Assembly (NCBI GenBank): GCA_947579605.1
Contig: OX388320.1
Coordinates: forward strand, 3,348,001-3,412,000
DNA from: Athripsodes cinereus
Lineage: Eukaryota > Arthropoda > Insecta > Trichoptera > Leptoceridae
Length of the DNA stretch: 64,000 bases
Direction: 5' to 3'
Shown in pieces: positions 25,236-37,645 of the stretch. The notes under the pieces are model-generated. The model saw only the letters and a program-made list of their open reading frames with translations, did no database searches and had not been told where the DNA came from. The position numbers and the translations under genes were made by a program. Position 1 is the stretch's first letter. Each line of letters opens with the position of its first letter.

Positions 25236-25654
25236 TCCATTCAAAGGACGCTTCGGATAAATTATATTACTAGTATATAAACATTTTTTTTCAGTTAATT
25301 TTTGTTAAATCAAATAACCGCAGCATTGTGGTATGATTGGTAGTGGTTATTTTATTTAATTAGTATGACTAATATACAGTATAACTTGTAATGGTGTTCC
25401 TATTGATAAGATTAGGAACATACTATGACTATATGGTGAGTGAGTTTGTATTGTTATTATTATAATGAGGAGAATAATAATAAGCAAATAAACATTGTCA
25501 CAATATCTGTGATATACAATATATATGTATCTTTATTAATATATTCTAACAAACCGATAGTGATTTTATAGTAAATATAACTCACAATATGAGTAGTCAA
25601 GATGCAAAACCTGATCTGGAACAAATTTTTGTTTTCGAATTATAAATGAACTAC

Positions 25655-25762
25655 TTTTGCCTGACGATGAGAGCGGAAGCTCTTGAAAGTCGGCTCGCAA
25701 AAATAAATAAAGTCAATAGTGGAATAACTCTATATCGTGTTTCATTTTAAAGATTATTACTA
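25655..25762 (+). mobile_element. Penelope-like terminal region with hammerhead-like core
   Basis: CTGACGA (25661-25667), stem GAGAGC/GCTCTT with GGAA loop, GAAA (25684-25687), then GTCGGCTC. It continues TAAATAAAGTCAATAGTGGA, then ATCGTGTTTCATTTTAAA, and is nearly identical to 11890-12030 on the other strand. One U lies between CTGACGA and the stem, so the core is near-canonical and not perfect. Repeat R begins immediately after it. Confidence 0.55.
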
Positions 25763-25763
25763 C

Positions 25764-25998
25764 CATACCATCGCAGCATATCCCACAAGTGGGGAAGCCA
25801 GCGAACCACCTGCATGTAATAAACATAAAAACTGTCGTCTCTTTGCCAACAAAAAATGAAAACATCCAAGATGGGTGGCATACCAAATCGCTGAATTTAA
25901 GATGTACATCTTTATTTTCATGAACACCTGCCTTTTACAGGACATTCGAAATCTTAGAGAAAATAGTGGGAGACCAATTCTTTGCCAGGTGCCCCATG
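25764..25998. repeat. dispersed repeat R
   Basis: About 235 bp from CCATCGCAGCATATCCCACA through AGTGGGGAAGCCAGCGAACC, GGATGGGTGGCATACC, CACCTGCCTTTTACAGGACA, to CAATTCTTTGCCAGGTGCCC. It aligns along its length with 60492-60732 and more weakly with 8190-8415. The minus strand of this copy and of the 60.5-kb copy stays open for 60-61 codons with similar peptides starting MSCKRQVF. Confidence 0.7.
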
Positions 25999-26199
25999 GA
26001 ACAGAGACAAATAATTAACAACTTTTGAAATTTTTGTTACAATAATATTATGGATTTTTTGCCGAAATATTTTTTTCTTCTTTGTTATTTGCAAAAATAA
26101 AATAAAACCGGCAAAAATAAAAATGATCTTATCACCATTATTTTCGTTCCCATTGGTTAATGTCAAGTGCAAACGGCACGCTCCATTTGCCGGCCCCGC

Positions 26200-26338
26200 C
26201 CCATTTCTTTCTTGTCGCAAATTGTCTTACATCCGTATCCGCATGAACATTCGCATCGATTATTGCGTATGCGGATGTCCAAATACATGCGGAAGCTCCG
26301 CACTTGCGGATGCGAATATTCGCAACATCCCTGGTATA
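26200..26338 (-). mobile_element. hAT-like terminal fragment
   Basis: On the minus strand it begins CAGGGATGTTGCGAATATTC and continues with repeated GCGAAT/GCATCCGC/GCGGA motifs. CAGGGATG-type starts are typical of hAT termini in insects. The other end and a target duplication were not found, so its extent to the left is unknown. Confidence 0.5.
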
Positions 26339-26344
26339 GATATA

Positions 26345-27215
26345 TAGGATTGATTGTCTTCATTATAGAAAAAGTACCTGAATATTATTAAAAAGTTACA
26401 GAATGAATATTCATAGTTAAAAAATATGTGTATGTCCCCCTTTCGAATTTAATATACAATTCATACCAAAGGCACACATGCACTCACCCTCCAACATGTT
26501 GCAATCCAGTCCTTTAATTTCCCATTGAGTTAACTGTCTTGTAATAAAATACTAATATCCTTAGCAATCAATGCACAGTTAATAAATAATAACTGATATG
26601 AATAGTAATAAAAGTAGGACTGTAGGAAAGACCTTTGAATATTTAAAACATTTTTAAATGATCCAAAATGTGCCGCAAGTATAAAACCAAAACAATTGGT
26701 TACATAAGTAAAGCTAATCAGGCTTCAAAAAAAATATGATTGTATTATTGAATAAAAATTATAATGGATCTGAAAGAGATAAATGTCAGAGACGACTGTC
26801 AATCTATTCCTCAAGATACAGAGGCACAGAGATCTATTGTTTGGGGACTAAAACACTAGAAAAGCTGTACAGTCATCGAAGTATTGTAGAATAGGATACT
26901 TGTGATTTTTTTTAATAATGCTTTATTATTTACCCAGTGCCTATATGATCAGAAGAGAAATAAGACAGAAACACTGTGATTATTAATAATAAAACAATTT
27001 GTTGATTGTTGCTTATTGGGTAGGTAGAGACAATAAGTGCCAGACAATCCATTTATGTACGAATATTTTTGTTTACTTCACTCTCATTCATATAACACCT
27101 CTATTACACACTCAATATGCCTTCATCACAAAAATTTTGTCCAAATAATTCTCAAATATCTAAAATTCAGTTGAACCTTGCTTTCAGACACATTCACTAT
27201 TATCGTTATTCATTC
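26345..27215. other. intergenic, no gene seen
   Basis: AT-rich with no recognised repeat. A short frame near 26763-26860 (DLKEINVRDDCQ...) could be a decayed fragment but is too short to name. Confidence 0.5.
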
Positions 27216-27600
27216 AATCTATCTATCTATACCCTCACGCCATGTCCCAGGAGGAGTAGGCAGAGAGAATGGAATGCCATATAGATCTATCCTTACAAAC
27301 TTCTTTCGCTTTGTCCACATTCATCCAGTTTCTCATACATGCACACCGATTTCTTTTACTCAACACGCGACCGATCTTGAGAATTTGATCCACGTGGTTC
27401 TTGGCCGTCCGTGCTTCCTCACACCCCCTCTTTCAGATAAATACATCCTTTTCGTCATTCTTTCATCTTGCATTTGCTCCACATGTCCAAACCATCGTAA
27501 CTTATTTACACGGATTCTATCCACAACACTCTTCTCGCATCCGCTCATTCTCCTGATATCCTCATTCTTCACTCTATCCCGCAAAGTTTTCATTCAATTT
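27216..27600 (-). mobile_element. LINE reverse transcriptase C-terminal fragment (family B)
   Basis: The minus-strand frame [20 protein letters not shown]...[13 protein letters not shown]...[13 protein letters not shown]...GRPRTTW is the conserved region after a non-LTR reverse transcriptase (LRWFGHVxRM, GRPRTTW). The frame is then broken. The element's 3' end carries a (TAGA)n run (27216-27233). A closely related copy is at 52660-53090. Truncated and inactive. Confidence 0.85.
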
Positions 27601-27814
27601 ACACGTGTTTAAAATTGTTAATACAATTTTATCATTCATTCTTTCAACATGGCCAAACCTTTAAGTTTATTTGCATAGATCCAGACTAAGTCGACTTTCA
27701 TTTCACAAGTAATGTCCATTATAAGACATTAAACTTATGAAATGTTACGTCTCTACATGTGATAATGAAACTAGTTATATAATATCTACAATATACCGTC
27801 TTTGCATATTCAAA

Positions 27815-28612
27815 ATAAATAGCACTGACGACATAGCACTGCTCGCAGACTCCGAGATGGAGCTGAACGAAGCCTTAGGAAAAATGGAAACTATACTGTT
27901 GTCAAAGTACAACATGAAAATAAATAAAGACAAAACAAAATGTATGGTCGTTGGAAAAGAGGAAGCGACTGCGAACATTGCCATAAATGGAGTGAGCATC
28001 AAACAAGTAAGAGAATTCGTGTACTTGGGCAGCAGAATAAACCAAGATGGACGCTCCAAATCGGAAATTGTGAGCAGAATAAACCAGGCAAGGATTGCTT
28101 TTAACAAAAAATCTAAGATATTGGAATCCCCAAACATTGATTTAAGCGTAAGGAAGAACCTTACTAAAGCCTTTGTATGGAGCATTCTGCTTTATGGTTG
28201 CGAGACGTGGACCATCAGCAAGAGGGAAAGCGGACGGTTGGCGGCCTTTGAAATGTGGTGCTACAGACGCATGCTGAAGATCCATTGGTCGGAACACATC
28301 GAAAACGAAGAAGTATTAACCAGGGTAGGCGAAAAAAGGCAACTTCTTAAGAGAATCAGCCAACAACGAGCTAACTGGATTGGCCACAACATCAGGCACC
28401 CAGGACTACTCATCGCCATTGTGGAGGGTAAGACCGAGGGGACAAATGGCAGAGGCCGACCAAGAGTTGCGTATATGGACCAACTGAAGAGGGACATGAA
28501 TTGTGGCTCATACGTAGAGCTGAAGAGACTGGCTGAGAATAGGGAGGAATGGAGAAGAAAGTCAAAACTCGTTGCAGACCAATCCAATGGATTGTAACTC
28601 ATTATATAGAAT
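27815..28612 (+). mobile_element. 5'-truncated LINE, reverse transcriptase end (family A, longest copy)
   Basis: The open frame runs to a stop at 28597. It begins inside the palm with STDDIALLADSEMELNEAL, where the usual catalytic motif is (Y/F)ADD, so Ala has become Thr. Then come the thumb-like region (NKDKTKCMVVG, YLGSRINQDGRSKSEIVSRI) and the C-terminal region shared with 5199-5655. The 3' UTR is only about 15 bp, ending TTGTAACTCATTATATA. The remaining frame is free of stops, so the insertion is young, but it lacks endonuclease and most of the polymerase. Confidence 0.9.
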
Positions 28613-31600
28613 AAACTGCTTACAATGACATCATAACCATTTTATAAAGTAATTCTCAGTATCAAATGTTAAAATTCAATACTTAAAGAATAAAATCACA
28701 TGTCAATAAAAAGTCCAAACTACAATTTTAATACCTTAATGAATAGTTTTAAAAGAGTATGCCCAAATTAAAATGTGCACACATGTCTCTTTTTGAATAT
28801 GCAACAATGATACAATGTGTAGTGATGCAGACAATAGGATAACTAAGCAGCAGACACAGACACACATACATACATACATACATAGTGTAGAGTTCTGTTG
28901 ATTAGCATTTCAGATACTTTAAAACAAATAATATAACTTACTGAATACTAATTAACCTTTTTATATAGAAAGAACAAGACATAATATAGCCCAATACTAA
29001 TATTGTAAATATGTAGATTGCAAATTTTAATACAAAATGATATAAACTGCTACTGTTATTTACACACAAAGAAATTTATTTCTTTCTGTAAAATGTCACA
29101 TATGCATGATTTGATATTTGCAATTCAGTAGTTAACAACCTTTCTGAATGATGTATAAATAAATAAGGCTTATTTTAATAAGATAATAATATAATTATTT
29201 CTTGCCTTAAAAATTCTTACCTATATGTGATTTATAATAACCTTTGAAAAGAGTGTATTTCACACATTTATTAATTTGTAGTCATTAGTAACTCTAAATA
29301 GGCAACAAAAAAGGTTCCTATTCTAAAAAAAAACTCAGTCTAAGTATATTACAAGAATTAAATATTAATCATAAATATCATTGAAATTCATTTTATTCAC
29401 TTTTCCTATATTTAATATATAAAAAAAGCTTGCCTAACAATCAAGGTAATCTATAAATACATCTCACCTTCACATCAGCACACTCATAATTCCATTTCTT
29501 GCTTTCTAACACTTTTTTTGTGATACATTAAAAATAGTATCACAAAAATTACATTCATACTATTAAGATCAAAATTAAACTCTTCATTCACACACAAATC
29601 CAAATTACAGTACACAAACAATTATTGCAATCTAATAAAAACCAGTATAGTATAATGGGGAACTTGCACAAAAAAAATTCGAACCCAAAAAATAGTACAG
29701 AAAATTAGAAAAATTATGGTGCTTTTTATATTTTTAAATGTGCATTTTTAAGGTTTTTATCACCATTTAACAAAGCACTTCGCCGCAAAAAGGACAATAT
29801 CAGGAGCTACAAACAGTACTAAGAGTGAAATGTGTGGCAATACAAAATAGCGCCTAGCGACGTCACACCGGACTAATTCAATAACAGAAAATATGGATTT
29901 TTAAAATGAAAAATTTTATTTTATCGTTTCTTATTAGGATATTCGTGATCAGCGTATATTTATTAATATGAATTGATAACATTTATTCATATTCCTCACA
30001 CATGCATGTTCCCCATTCTAAACTAATTGAGTATTTGTACTAGCAGTTATTCAAACTCTGCGGCTATATTTGACAACTAAACGAGGACCAGATCCTTACA
30101 ACATGTAGATGAAATCCTAAGATTTGGACACATCTAACAAGAGAGCATGCATGAAGAGTTGAGTGTACATAAAGAATATGTAAGTACATAAAACAAAACA
30201 TGTAGTGTTTAATTTGTTTAGCTATCTCACTGGCAAAGATGGCCTATTATAAATTATTGATGAATCCTATACATGAGTAAAATTATTTCGTCAATGTACT
30301 TTTGATTAATTCAAGTTGCTTGAAACATTTTGATTGCAAAACAAAATTACGCTTTATTCAAGAGTGGATTTCTGTTCACAAAATCTATCAGAGTTGGTAT
30401 TTTGTCTATTAGTTTTGTGGCAATATTCACCAGTGTCTAGTTATTTCTGTAAAAAAGTGCTGAAATATAATAATAGCCATGATTTAAATGTTTGGTGATT
30501 CAGTGTCAAATAACTAGTCTTCTACTGTGAGAACACAAAAATTGTTTTAATATTCACTGCAGGTGTACAAAATAAAACTTGTTTTATGCAGACATACCAA
30601 TGTACAGAACTAGCAGAACCTTGAACTAATTAATTCATTAAAAAAAATATATATACATATGTTTAATGTAGTCAAGTGCTATTGTTTGAAGGAAAACCAA
30701 AGATAGAAAATAAGAAATACACGATAGGTAGGTATAATAATAATGTTAAGAATAATGTAGTCACTGGCAAACTTTACTATCAAATGCAACTAGCAAAATA
30801 TGAAATACCTAAATGGCTTGTAGCAACGAATGTAAAACAAACTTGAAATATCCCATATGTATAGATATATTTACATACTCCAATGATTGGGAAAGTTCAA
30901 TAACCTGACTATAACTTTAAATATTATCGACTGATTTTTTTAATAAACAAGTTGAAGACCCATCAGATTTTATATATTTTGAAGCTGTTTCCAAGCTCTC
31001 TAATTAAAATTTAAATCTCAACATTTTATAACACTATTAAGTGTTACTATCCGTAACGTGTTCTATCTGAAGATTTGAGAAGCGAAAACAGGAAAAGCGT
31101 ATGTGACAAAGGTCACAGAATTTTATTTAACAAAGTCCGCATATTAATAAGACAATATTATTTCCAGATGATCACATCGCTCTTCTTAATTTTAATTAAG
31201 TTCAATGTGAATAAATATATGCTATAGTCTTAAATTATTGTAGTGTCTTGAAATTAAAACGACTGCACATTAAAATCTCCAAGATCAAGGTTTTGCAACA
31301 TCATTAAAATAATTATTTTAGTTTCAATATCTAATGACACGTATCAATATTCAATATTCCAACGAAAAAAAATGCTAAACTTAACAGCTAGCTATATAAA
31401 TAAATAAAACACTATATACATACATTCATAAAATCTTAGTTGATCAGTATAAAACTGGTTTGGACATTAATATTCTATATACAAATAAGATATGTTTTTT
31501 TTTATATTTTTACCTAAAGTTTACCTGATTGGTATACTTTATAACTGAACAAGAATTTTGGAAATATTTCTCATGGATACGTACATATAATTAGCTATTT

Positions 31601-32348
31601 AGTTACAAATCATCTGTTCTATCTTAGTGATGTACGCTATATTATGTTACTTTATGCCAGGATGTGGTAACAAATCTCAGATATTATTTGAACAGCACAG
31701 AAAGCATATTAAATAATATTATATAGGTAGATATTATAAGGCATGATATTATATGTACATTGACAGTGAAAAGATACCCCTCTGCCTCTGTATAGCTACA
31801 TAAAATAAAATAAAAAAAATAAAAAAATAAAGAACACAACCAGAAGGTCTATTCTGTATTTTTTCATAGTCATAGATACATGTCAATAAGGATCTCATTT
31901 GTAATGAAAAACTTATTTTTATTGATACATAATATACTGCTAATCAATATGATAGTGCTACACTTTCTTATAAAAATGACCCTCATTAAAATGTAGCTAC
32001 GACTGTTGAGGATATACAAAATAGCCCCGCAATAGTCATATTGCGTATCCCAGTTGATAACAACTTGAAATTGGTAACTGATTATTTTTATAAAAAGGTT
32101 GTAAAAAAGAAGGTAGAGTAGTTATAAAAGCAATACACTTTTTTATAAAAATGACCAGTTATCAACTGGGAGTTGTTATCAATTTAAATATGCAGTACGA
32201 TTAAACACTACATGCACAAAGATTGATCCTCAAGTCCTAGAAGATTTCTTCAAACAAGGAGAAAGCACGAAAAGACGTAATAAGCAGAGTGATTCTCTGT
32301 GTCGTCCTGTACTAGAGTCAAGATGATATATTACGTATGTTTCCACAA
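28613..32348. other. intergenic; short (CATA)n near 28866
   Basis: AT-rich with no gene recognised. There is a TACA/CATA microsatellite at about 28864-28884. Part could belong to a long 3' UTR of the ELAV-type gene at 37.6 kb (ELAV genes often have very long ones), but nothing in the sequence shows it. Confidence 0.5.
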
Positions 32349-32626
32349 TAGACCATTAAAGGTCACGTGGTCTTGTCTATGGATTTGCTTTTGCTTGGGG
32401 GGCAAACAGTCAGATTGCGCAAATCATCCTTGTAGGATGTTATGCCATAAGAGAAAAAAAAGAAAGTCGGACGACAAAATAATAACAAAATCGACACTGA
32501 TAGTTTTTTTTCATTATTAGGTATTCTTTAGGCGTTCCACCTAATATTACACCGTAATCGTCTGTTGTGTTGGGATGCCTGATGCCCCTCAATGATTTTT
32601 CTGTGACGTCATCCTTTAATGGTCTA
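32349..32626 (+). mobile_element. mariner-like MITE, copy 1
   Basis: Terminal inverted repeat GACCATTAAAGG with flanking TA on both sides (32349-32350 and 32625-32626), 278 bp in all. Copy 2 (39487-39763) is the same sequence in the opposite orientation with only scattered differences. TA duplication and short size suggest a non-autonomous Tc1/mariner-type element. One end continues TCACGTGGTC, the other ATGACGTCAC. Confidence 0.85.
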
Positions 32627-33141
32627 TAGCAAGACACAAGCGTCACATTTCTTAATCTGTTAAGTTGTAGCAATGTTCACTCGGAACTTTCCACGATGAC
32701 AGGACTTATTAATTTTACTAAAAATATTCAAATAGCATTTAATGTTCACAATACAAATTTAAATACTCCTTTGTGAACATTTAATATACAATTATATTTA
32801 GATTTTAAAACATGAATAATGGTTCTAGACACTAGATATCCAAGGGCTACTGTTTTTAAGATACAACAGTGACATTACAGATAGATATCTCTATAAAGAT
32901 AATGAAACACATTTTGACAAAACTTAACCAGAATTTTGTATGTGCTATTAAAACAGACTGACTCAATCTCCATAGAATTCCAAGTGCTGAACTAACAATA
33001 ACTGATAGATGGTATCTCTATAACTATTAATGGATGGTTTATATACAATACGTAGATAAGACCAGTCGCCAGATGTATAATCACACACCTAAGTGGTCTA
33101 CTAACAGTATTTTTATCAATATACCATGTATGTAATGTGTA
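32627..33141. other. intergenic, no gene seen
   Basis: AT-rich, nothing recognised. Confidence 0.6.
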
Positions 33142-33149
33142 ATCTAACC

Positions 33150-33383
33150 CAGTGGTCTCCAACATAATTATTTCCGTGGATCAGTCAATATTTGATCATT
33201 TTACCGTGGCCCACTGAGGGGGAGACATTTGAAAACCTTTTTAAGGTCTCAGTTTCCTTTTGCACTCAACATTTGAAATGTTTAACATTCTCCAAGGTTT
33301 TGTTTAGGAATATTTCACAAATTACACAACAATTAAAATAACTGACCATCACATTCCTTCAGCGGATGGGTTGGAGATCACTG
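33150..33383. mobile_element. hAT MITE, 234 bp
   Basis: Ends CAGTGGTCTCCAACATAA and, reverse-complemented, CAGTGATCTCCAACCCATCC. Flanked by ATCTAACC (33142-33149) and ATCTAAAC (33384-33391), an 8-bp target duplication with one mismatch. These are hAT hallmarks. No transposase. Confidence 0.75.
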
Positions 33384-33767
33384 ATCTAAACCATGCTTCA
33401 AACTATTCGTAACCAGTGCAGTTTTACCCTACTTTGTTCGGGAAATAATTATCAAATTGACAAATTAACACTCAACATTTGTAGAAATTATTTAAAAAAA
33501 ATGGGGAAATATTTTAAAAACTGGCAAAGCCATGATACAATTGCATTAACAATATATCACGTGATTTTTTTGATCTACTAATACATGGTTATCTAGTTTT
33601 TATTATTGGCAGTTGCAATGTTTTTATTCAAATACAATTTTTGAACAGTACAGAACATAGAATTTATTTCTGTATTTTTTAGATTCCATCTTGAAATACA
33701 TTCAACACAATGAAATGAGAGTGTTGTGTTTTGAGAATGCATGCAGAATGATATATTCTTACATACA

Positions 33768-34115
33768 TACCATCACGCCGCTTCCCTCGCGGAGTAGACA
33801 GAAAGGATCGAGCGCCACTTCCTTCTATCCTTGCATACATCTTTCGCTTCCGTCACTGTCATACAATTCCTCATGCATGCTCTCCTGTTCAATGTGCTCA
33901 ACACGTGACCGTCCTGTAGGATTTGATTGAAATGATCTTGCCATTTGATCCTCGGACGTCCACGTCTCCGAACACCATTCCTCTCAGCCAAATATATCTT
34001 CTTAGTCATTCTATCCTCATTCATTCTTTCCACGTGCCCAAACCATCTTAACTTATTCACATTCATCCTTGTAATTACACCAACTTCCATTCCACTGATA
34101 TATTCAATTCCCATA
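33768..34115 (-). mobile_element. LINE reverse transcriptase C-terminal fragment (family B relative)
   Basis: The minus-strand frame reads [40 protein letters not shown], then ILQDGHVLSTLNRRACMRNC and WRSILSVYSARE. It has the same domain and order as 27216-27600 and 52660-53090 but is clearly more diverged. 5' truncated. Confidence 0.85.
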
Positions 34116-37100
34116 GTAATCCAATATATTTTTCTTGAACTGTAATATGTCATATACACTGCAATATGAAGTATTTATAATGTTTTTAGCCTAAAACCTG
34201 TTTAGTGAATGAGACCTCGTATGGGGTGTATTATTTTCTCTGTCTGGTTATTTCCTGATGGCATATATAGGAACGTACTAAAATATTTGTGTGGTGATTA
34301 CATTCCTGAATGTAGGTATCTACTGTAGGTTTGTCAGGAATATGCGGTACATGTAAAATAAAATAGGGGGAATACTGATAACGATACACTATACAAACAA
34401 AAAACTTGTCATTTTGTCTGCCGCAATTATTATGGAACTTTTGATCATTTATCCTTAGCCTGTCGAATATGATTTGATAATCCTTGCTTCAACTTTACAT
34501 ATTATGTGGATAAGTATTTGATTGTGTTGTATGCATCGCACAGAATTCAGAAGTGAGGACTATATTATATATATAGTAGAGGGAGGAGCTGTCAGATATA
34601 TATGTACTGAGTAGAGGCATTATCTGCAATGCTATTATTATATATACAAACAGTATATAAATATATATACAAGTACAATACTTATATACTATTCTATATA
34701 CACATCATTGTGTAGAAGACATCACAGTGAAAATACAGATTTGTAAAATTATGTGGCAAAAAACATAAATATGCATACTTAAGATGATTATATACAAGTT
34801 TCAAGTATTTTAGCATTATAAATTCATTTTTACATCAATTGAATTGAGGTGAATGCACCATTTTGTTCTCCACTCTTTCAATAAAGCATTTTCCAGACAA
34901 AAAACTTGGATACGAGATTGTAAGTATATAAATATTTTAAATTTAGAATAATGGAATTGGATCAAAATGAGTCGAGTTGTTGTATCCATGTAAATGAAGT
35001 GCATTCCTATGCATAAGTACGCATGTTGACTGTTGAATGACATTCACAATAAGATTTACAGCATGTGGACATCCACCTCAAAATGTTGTTTTATTTATTT
35101 ATGTTCACACACATGTGCCAAATACTTGTGGCATAACGTAAATCATGTTTTTTTTTATTAAGTTACTATACAAATCTGCATTCTGTTGTTGGTTCTACAC
35201 AAATCCCACTGTGGGTGTATTATATGAGTATATATATATATATATATAATATTATTATTAATGAGATTAACCAAAAAATAACAACTACATATAATAATTA
35301 AAAAGCAAAATGTCAACCGTTTATTTAGAATAGAAATAATACATTAAGTGTTTACACAGAAATAAAATGAATGAATAATATGTAATTATAAAATAGGTAA
35401 TATTATTAAATGTACATAATATAAAAACACTTTGTAAGCACAACACAAACCCCAAACATACCGCACAAATACACACACACACCCACCCATACAAGACAAT
35501 GGGGCGCTGCAAAAGCGCTCTAATTTTTTTGAATTAATAATGAGTACATACATGAAATGAAACAGTAAAAAAATACTAGAATAATATGAATTGTTTATAA
35601 TATGTTATGTTTGATGTGAGCGATGTTGTGATTACAAAGTATTTGCAAATATTGTATAATATGGGTGACAATAATATTTATAATAATAATAATAATAAAA
35701 TAATGAATCATAATTAAGATTATTTCATAAGTAATTATATAGATCATGTAAATGCAGTAATGCAGCAATGTAATAATATTATAATGATATGAATGTAAAG
35801 GAACAGATCTGATTATCAAATGACATGGTACACGTTAACCCCACCCTGCTCTGCTATGGAACTTCACCACACCACCACAATACCTCACGCAACACAACTA
35901 ATAAACTTCAGATTCTGCCAATAGTGACGATAAAATACTATTTAAAATAAATAACAAACACCTACATTCAAAGTAGAAGGCATAATTTTCATTCAAAACA
36001 ATTAAAAAGACAAGATTCTTTGCATTGGAATGAACTAGTGAACACAACAATATCAACAAGAGCGACACACAACACAATGATTATGCCTCAATGTCCCGAA
36101 AATATTTCAAATAAACAACAGACTTTCATACTCGTATGACAGAAAATACCTACATTAATAATACAATTATTTTGTGACACAATTGAGTTTTTGTGACAAT
36201 TAAGTACAATACAAAGTTATAGGAACCATTTTGTGGAATTAAATAAGGAATAGTTTAAAAGTTTTGGGGTGATTAGAATATAATATACATGGATAAATAA
36301 ATTGAATGATATCTAAAGGAGTGAAATTCCCCCTTCATAGTCAGACTTTGATAAGACAATTTTATATGTGTATGGTTGGTATGAGTTCAAGCTAACGTGT
36401 ACCTTATAAGAAATACATAATGAATAAAAAAATTATTACTGTGATACATATAGAGTAGAATATTATAATAATGTATATGATATTATAGTGTCAACATAGC
36501 ATTATTAGGAATAAGAAATATTAATTATTTATAGTACATTTCCATCTATAAAGGATTAAATGAGTTTACCAAATTATAATATAACAAAAACAACAGACAA
36601 ATCAAAGCATAAATACGTACAGTAAATATTGAATTATATAATATGAATAAATATGCAATATGATACTGTCTCCACATGCATTAGGTGACCACAAGGATGT
36701 TTCCAACATTTGGAAATATATCTAGAAAATATATAATATATTTATATATTACACTTTCTCAGGCATCCTCTTCCGTAGGATTTTCACAAAGGCACCTGAA
36801 TAAAAATAGTTTCTTTTTATAAAAAAATAAATATGTTCTGGATAGAATAGTACGCGCATATTTTATCCATATAATTCTCACTTTCATTTATATTTGTGTA
36901 TATCATGCACTCAGTACATACATCCCTCTGCGTACACATTCATCCACAGGAATGTAAGGTTGGTTGGTGATCATTGCATGGCCTCCCAATGGTTGCGTAT
37001 GGAGACAGTGGTGTATCAATATGATGATGATGACTCATAATAAAAAGTAGTTCTAACCCAAAAAGCTTTCATTCCAATTATATAATAGATGTATAATTAT

Positions 37101-37645
37101 TATAATAAGTATAGAATAAAATAGTATCCAAGTAGCATTCCTATTCTCAAATACTCTTACAAAAATATTACAATTTTATATTTCTTTTATAATATATAAT
37201 ATATAGTAATAGTAATCAATATATAAACTTTCCTTTTATATAGATCTGCCATTTTATATATCGTTATTATCTTCTCATTCATATAAAATTATATCAAAAG
37301 GATTTGGAATGGAACACGGAATACAGAGAATGGAAAAGTCATAATGATGAGTGCGTATACAGAGAGGGGGAGGGGGGGGGCTACACTCACAGTAGTGCTA
37401 TACAACATGAGACAAGGATACGGAGGATATAGAGGACATACAGAAGACGACAGAAGAGAGAGGAATGGGGATGGAGAAAGAGAGAGATACATCACTAGCT
37501 GGTCCTAACTTATAATCCTAACTTCTACAGTTATATCTCTATGTTATCAATACATTACACCAGAGCACAGAGTTGAGAGCGCACACCACTGCACTACACA
37601 TCACTGTATTGTACTGTACTGTACTATATTGTACACCACTCTCTA
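34116..37645. other. intergenic or 3' UTR; (TA)n near 35228, G-run near 37366
   Basis: No gene. Low-complexity stretches include (TA)n at about 35228-35250, ATT/AAT runs near 35670-35700 and a plus-strand purine run GAGAGGGGGAGGGGGGGGG near 37363-37380. On the minus strand this lies just downstream of the ELAV-type stop codon, so part is probably its 3' UTR; no clear boundary is visible. Confidence 0.45.

Noticed and set aside
28261..28602. 113-aa minus-strand open frame
   Set aside because: Same antisense shadow over the family A LINE copy; it resembles the 5201-5542 frame only because the elements are copies.
37363..37380. G-quadruplex candidate
   Set aside because: It is one continuous G/A run without four separated G-tracts of clear design; simple low complexity is enough to explain it.
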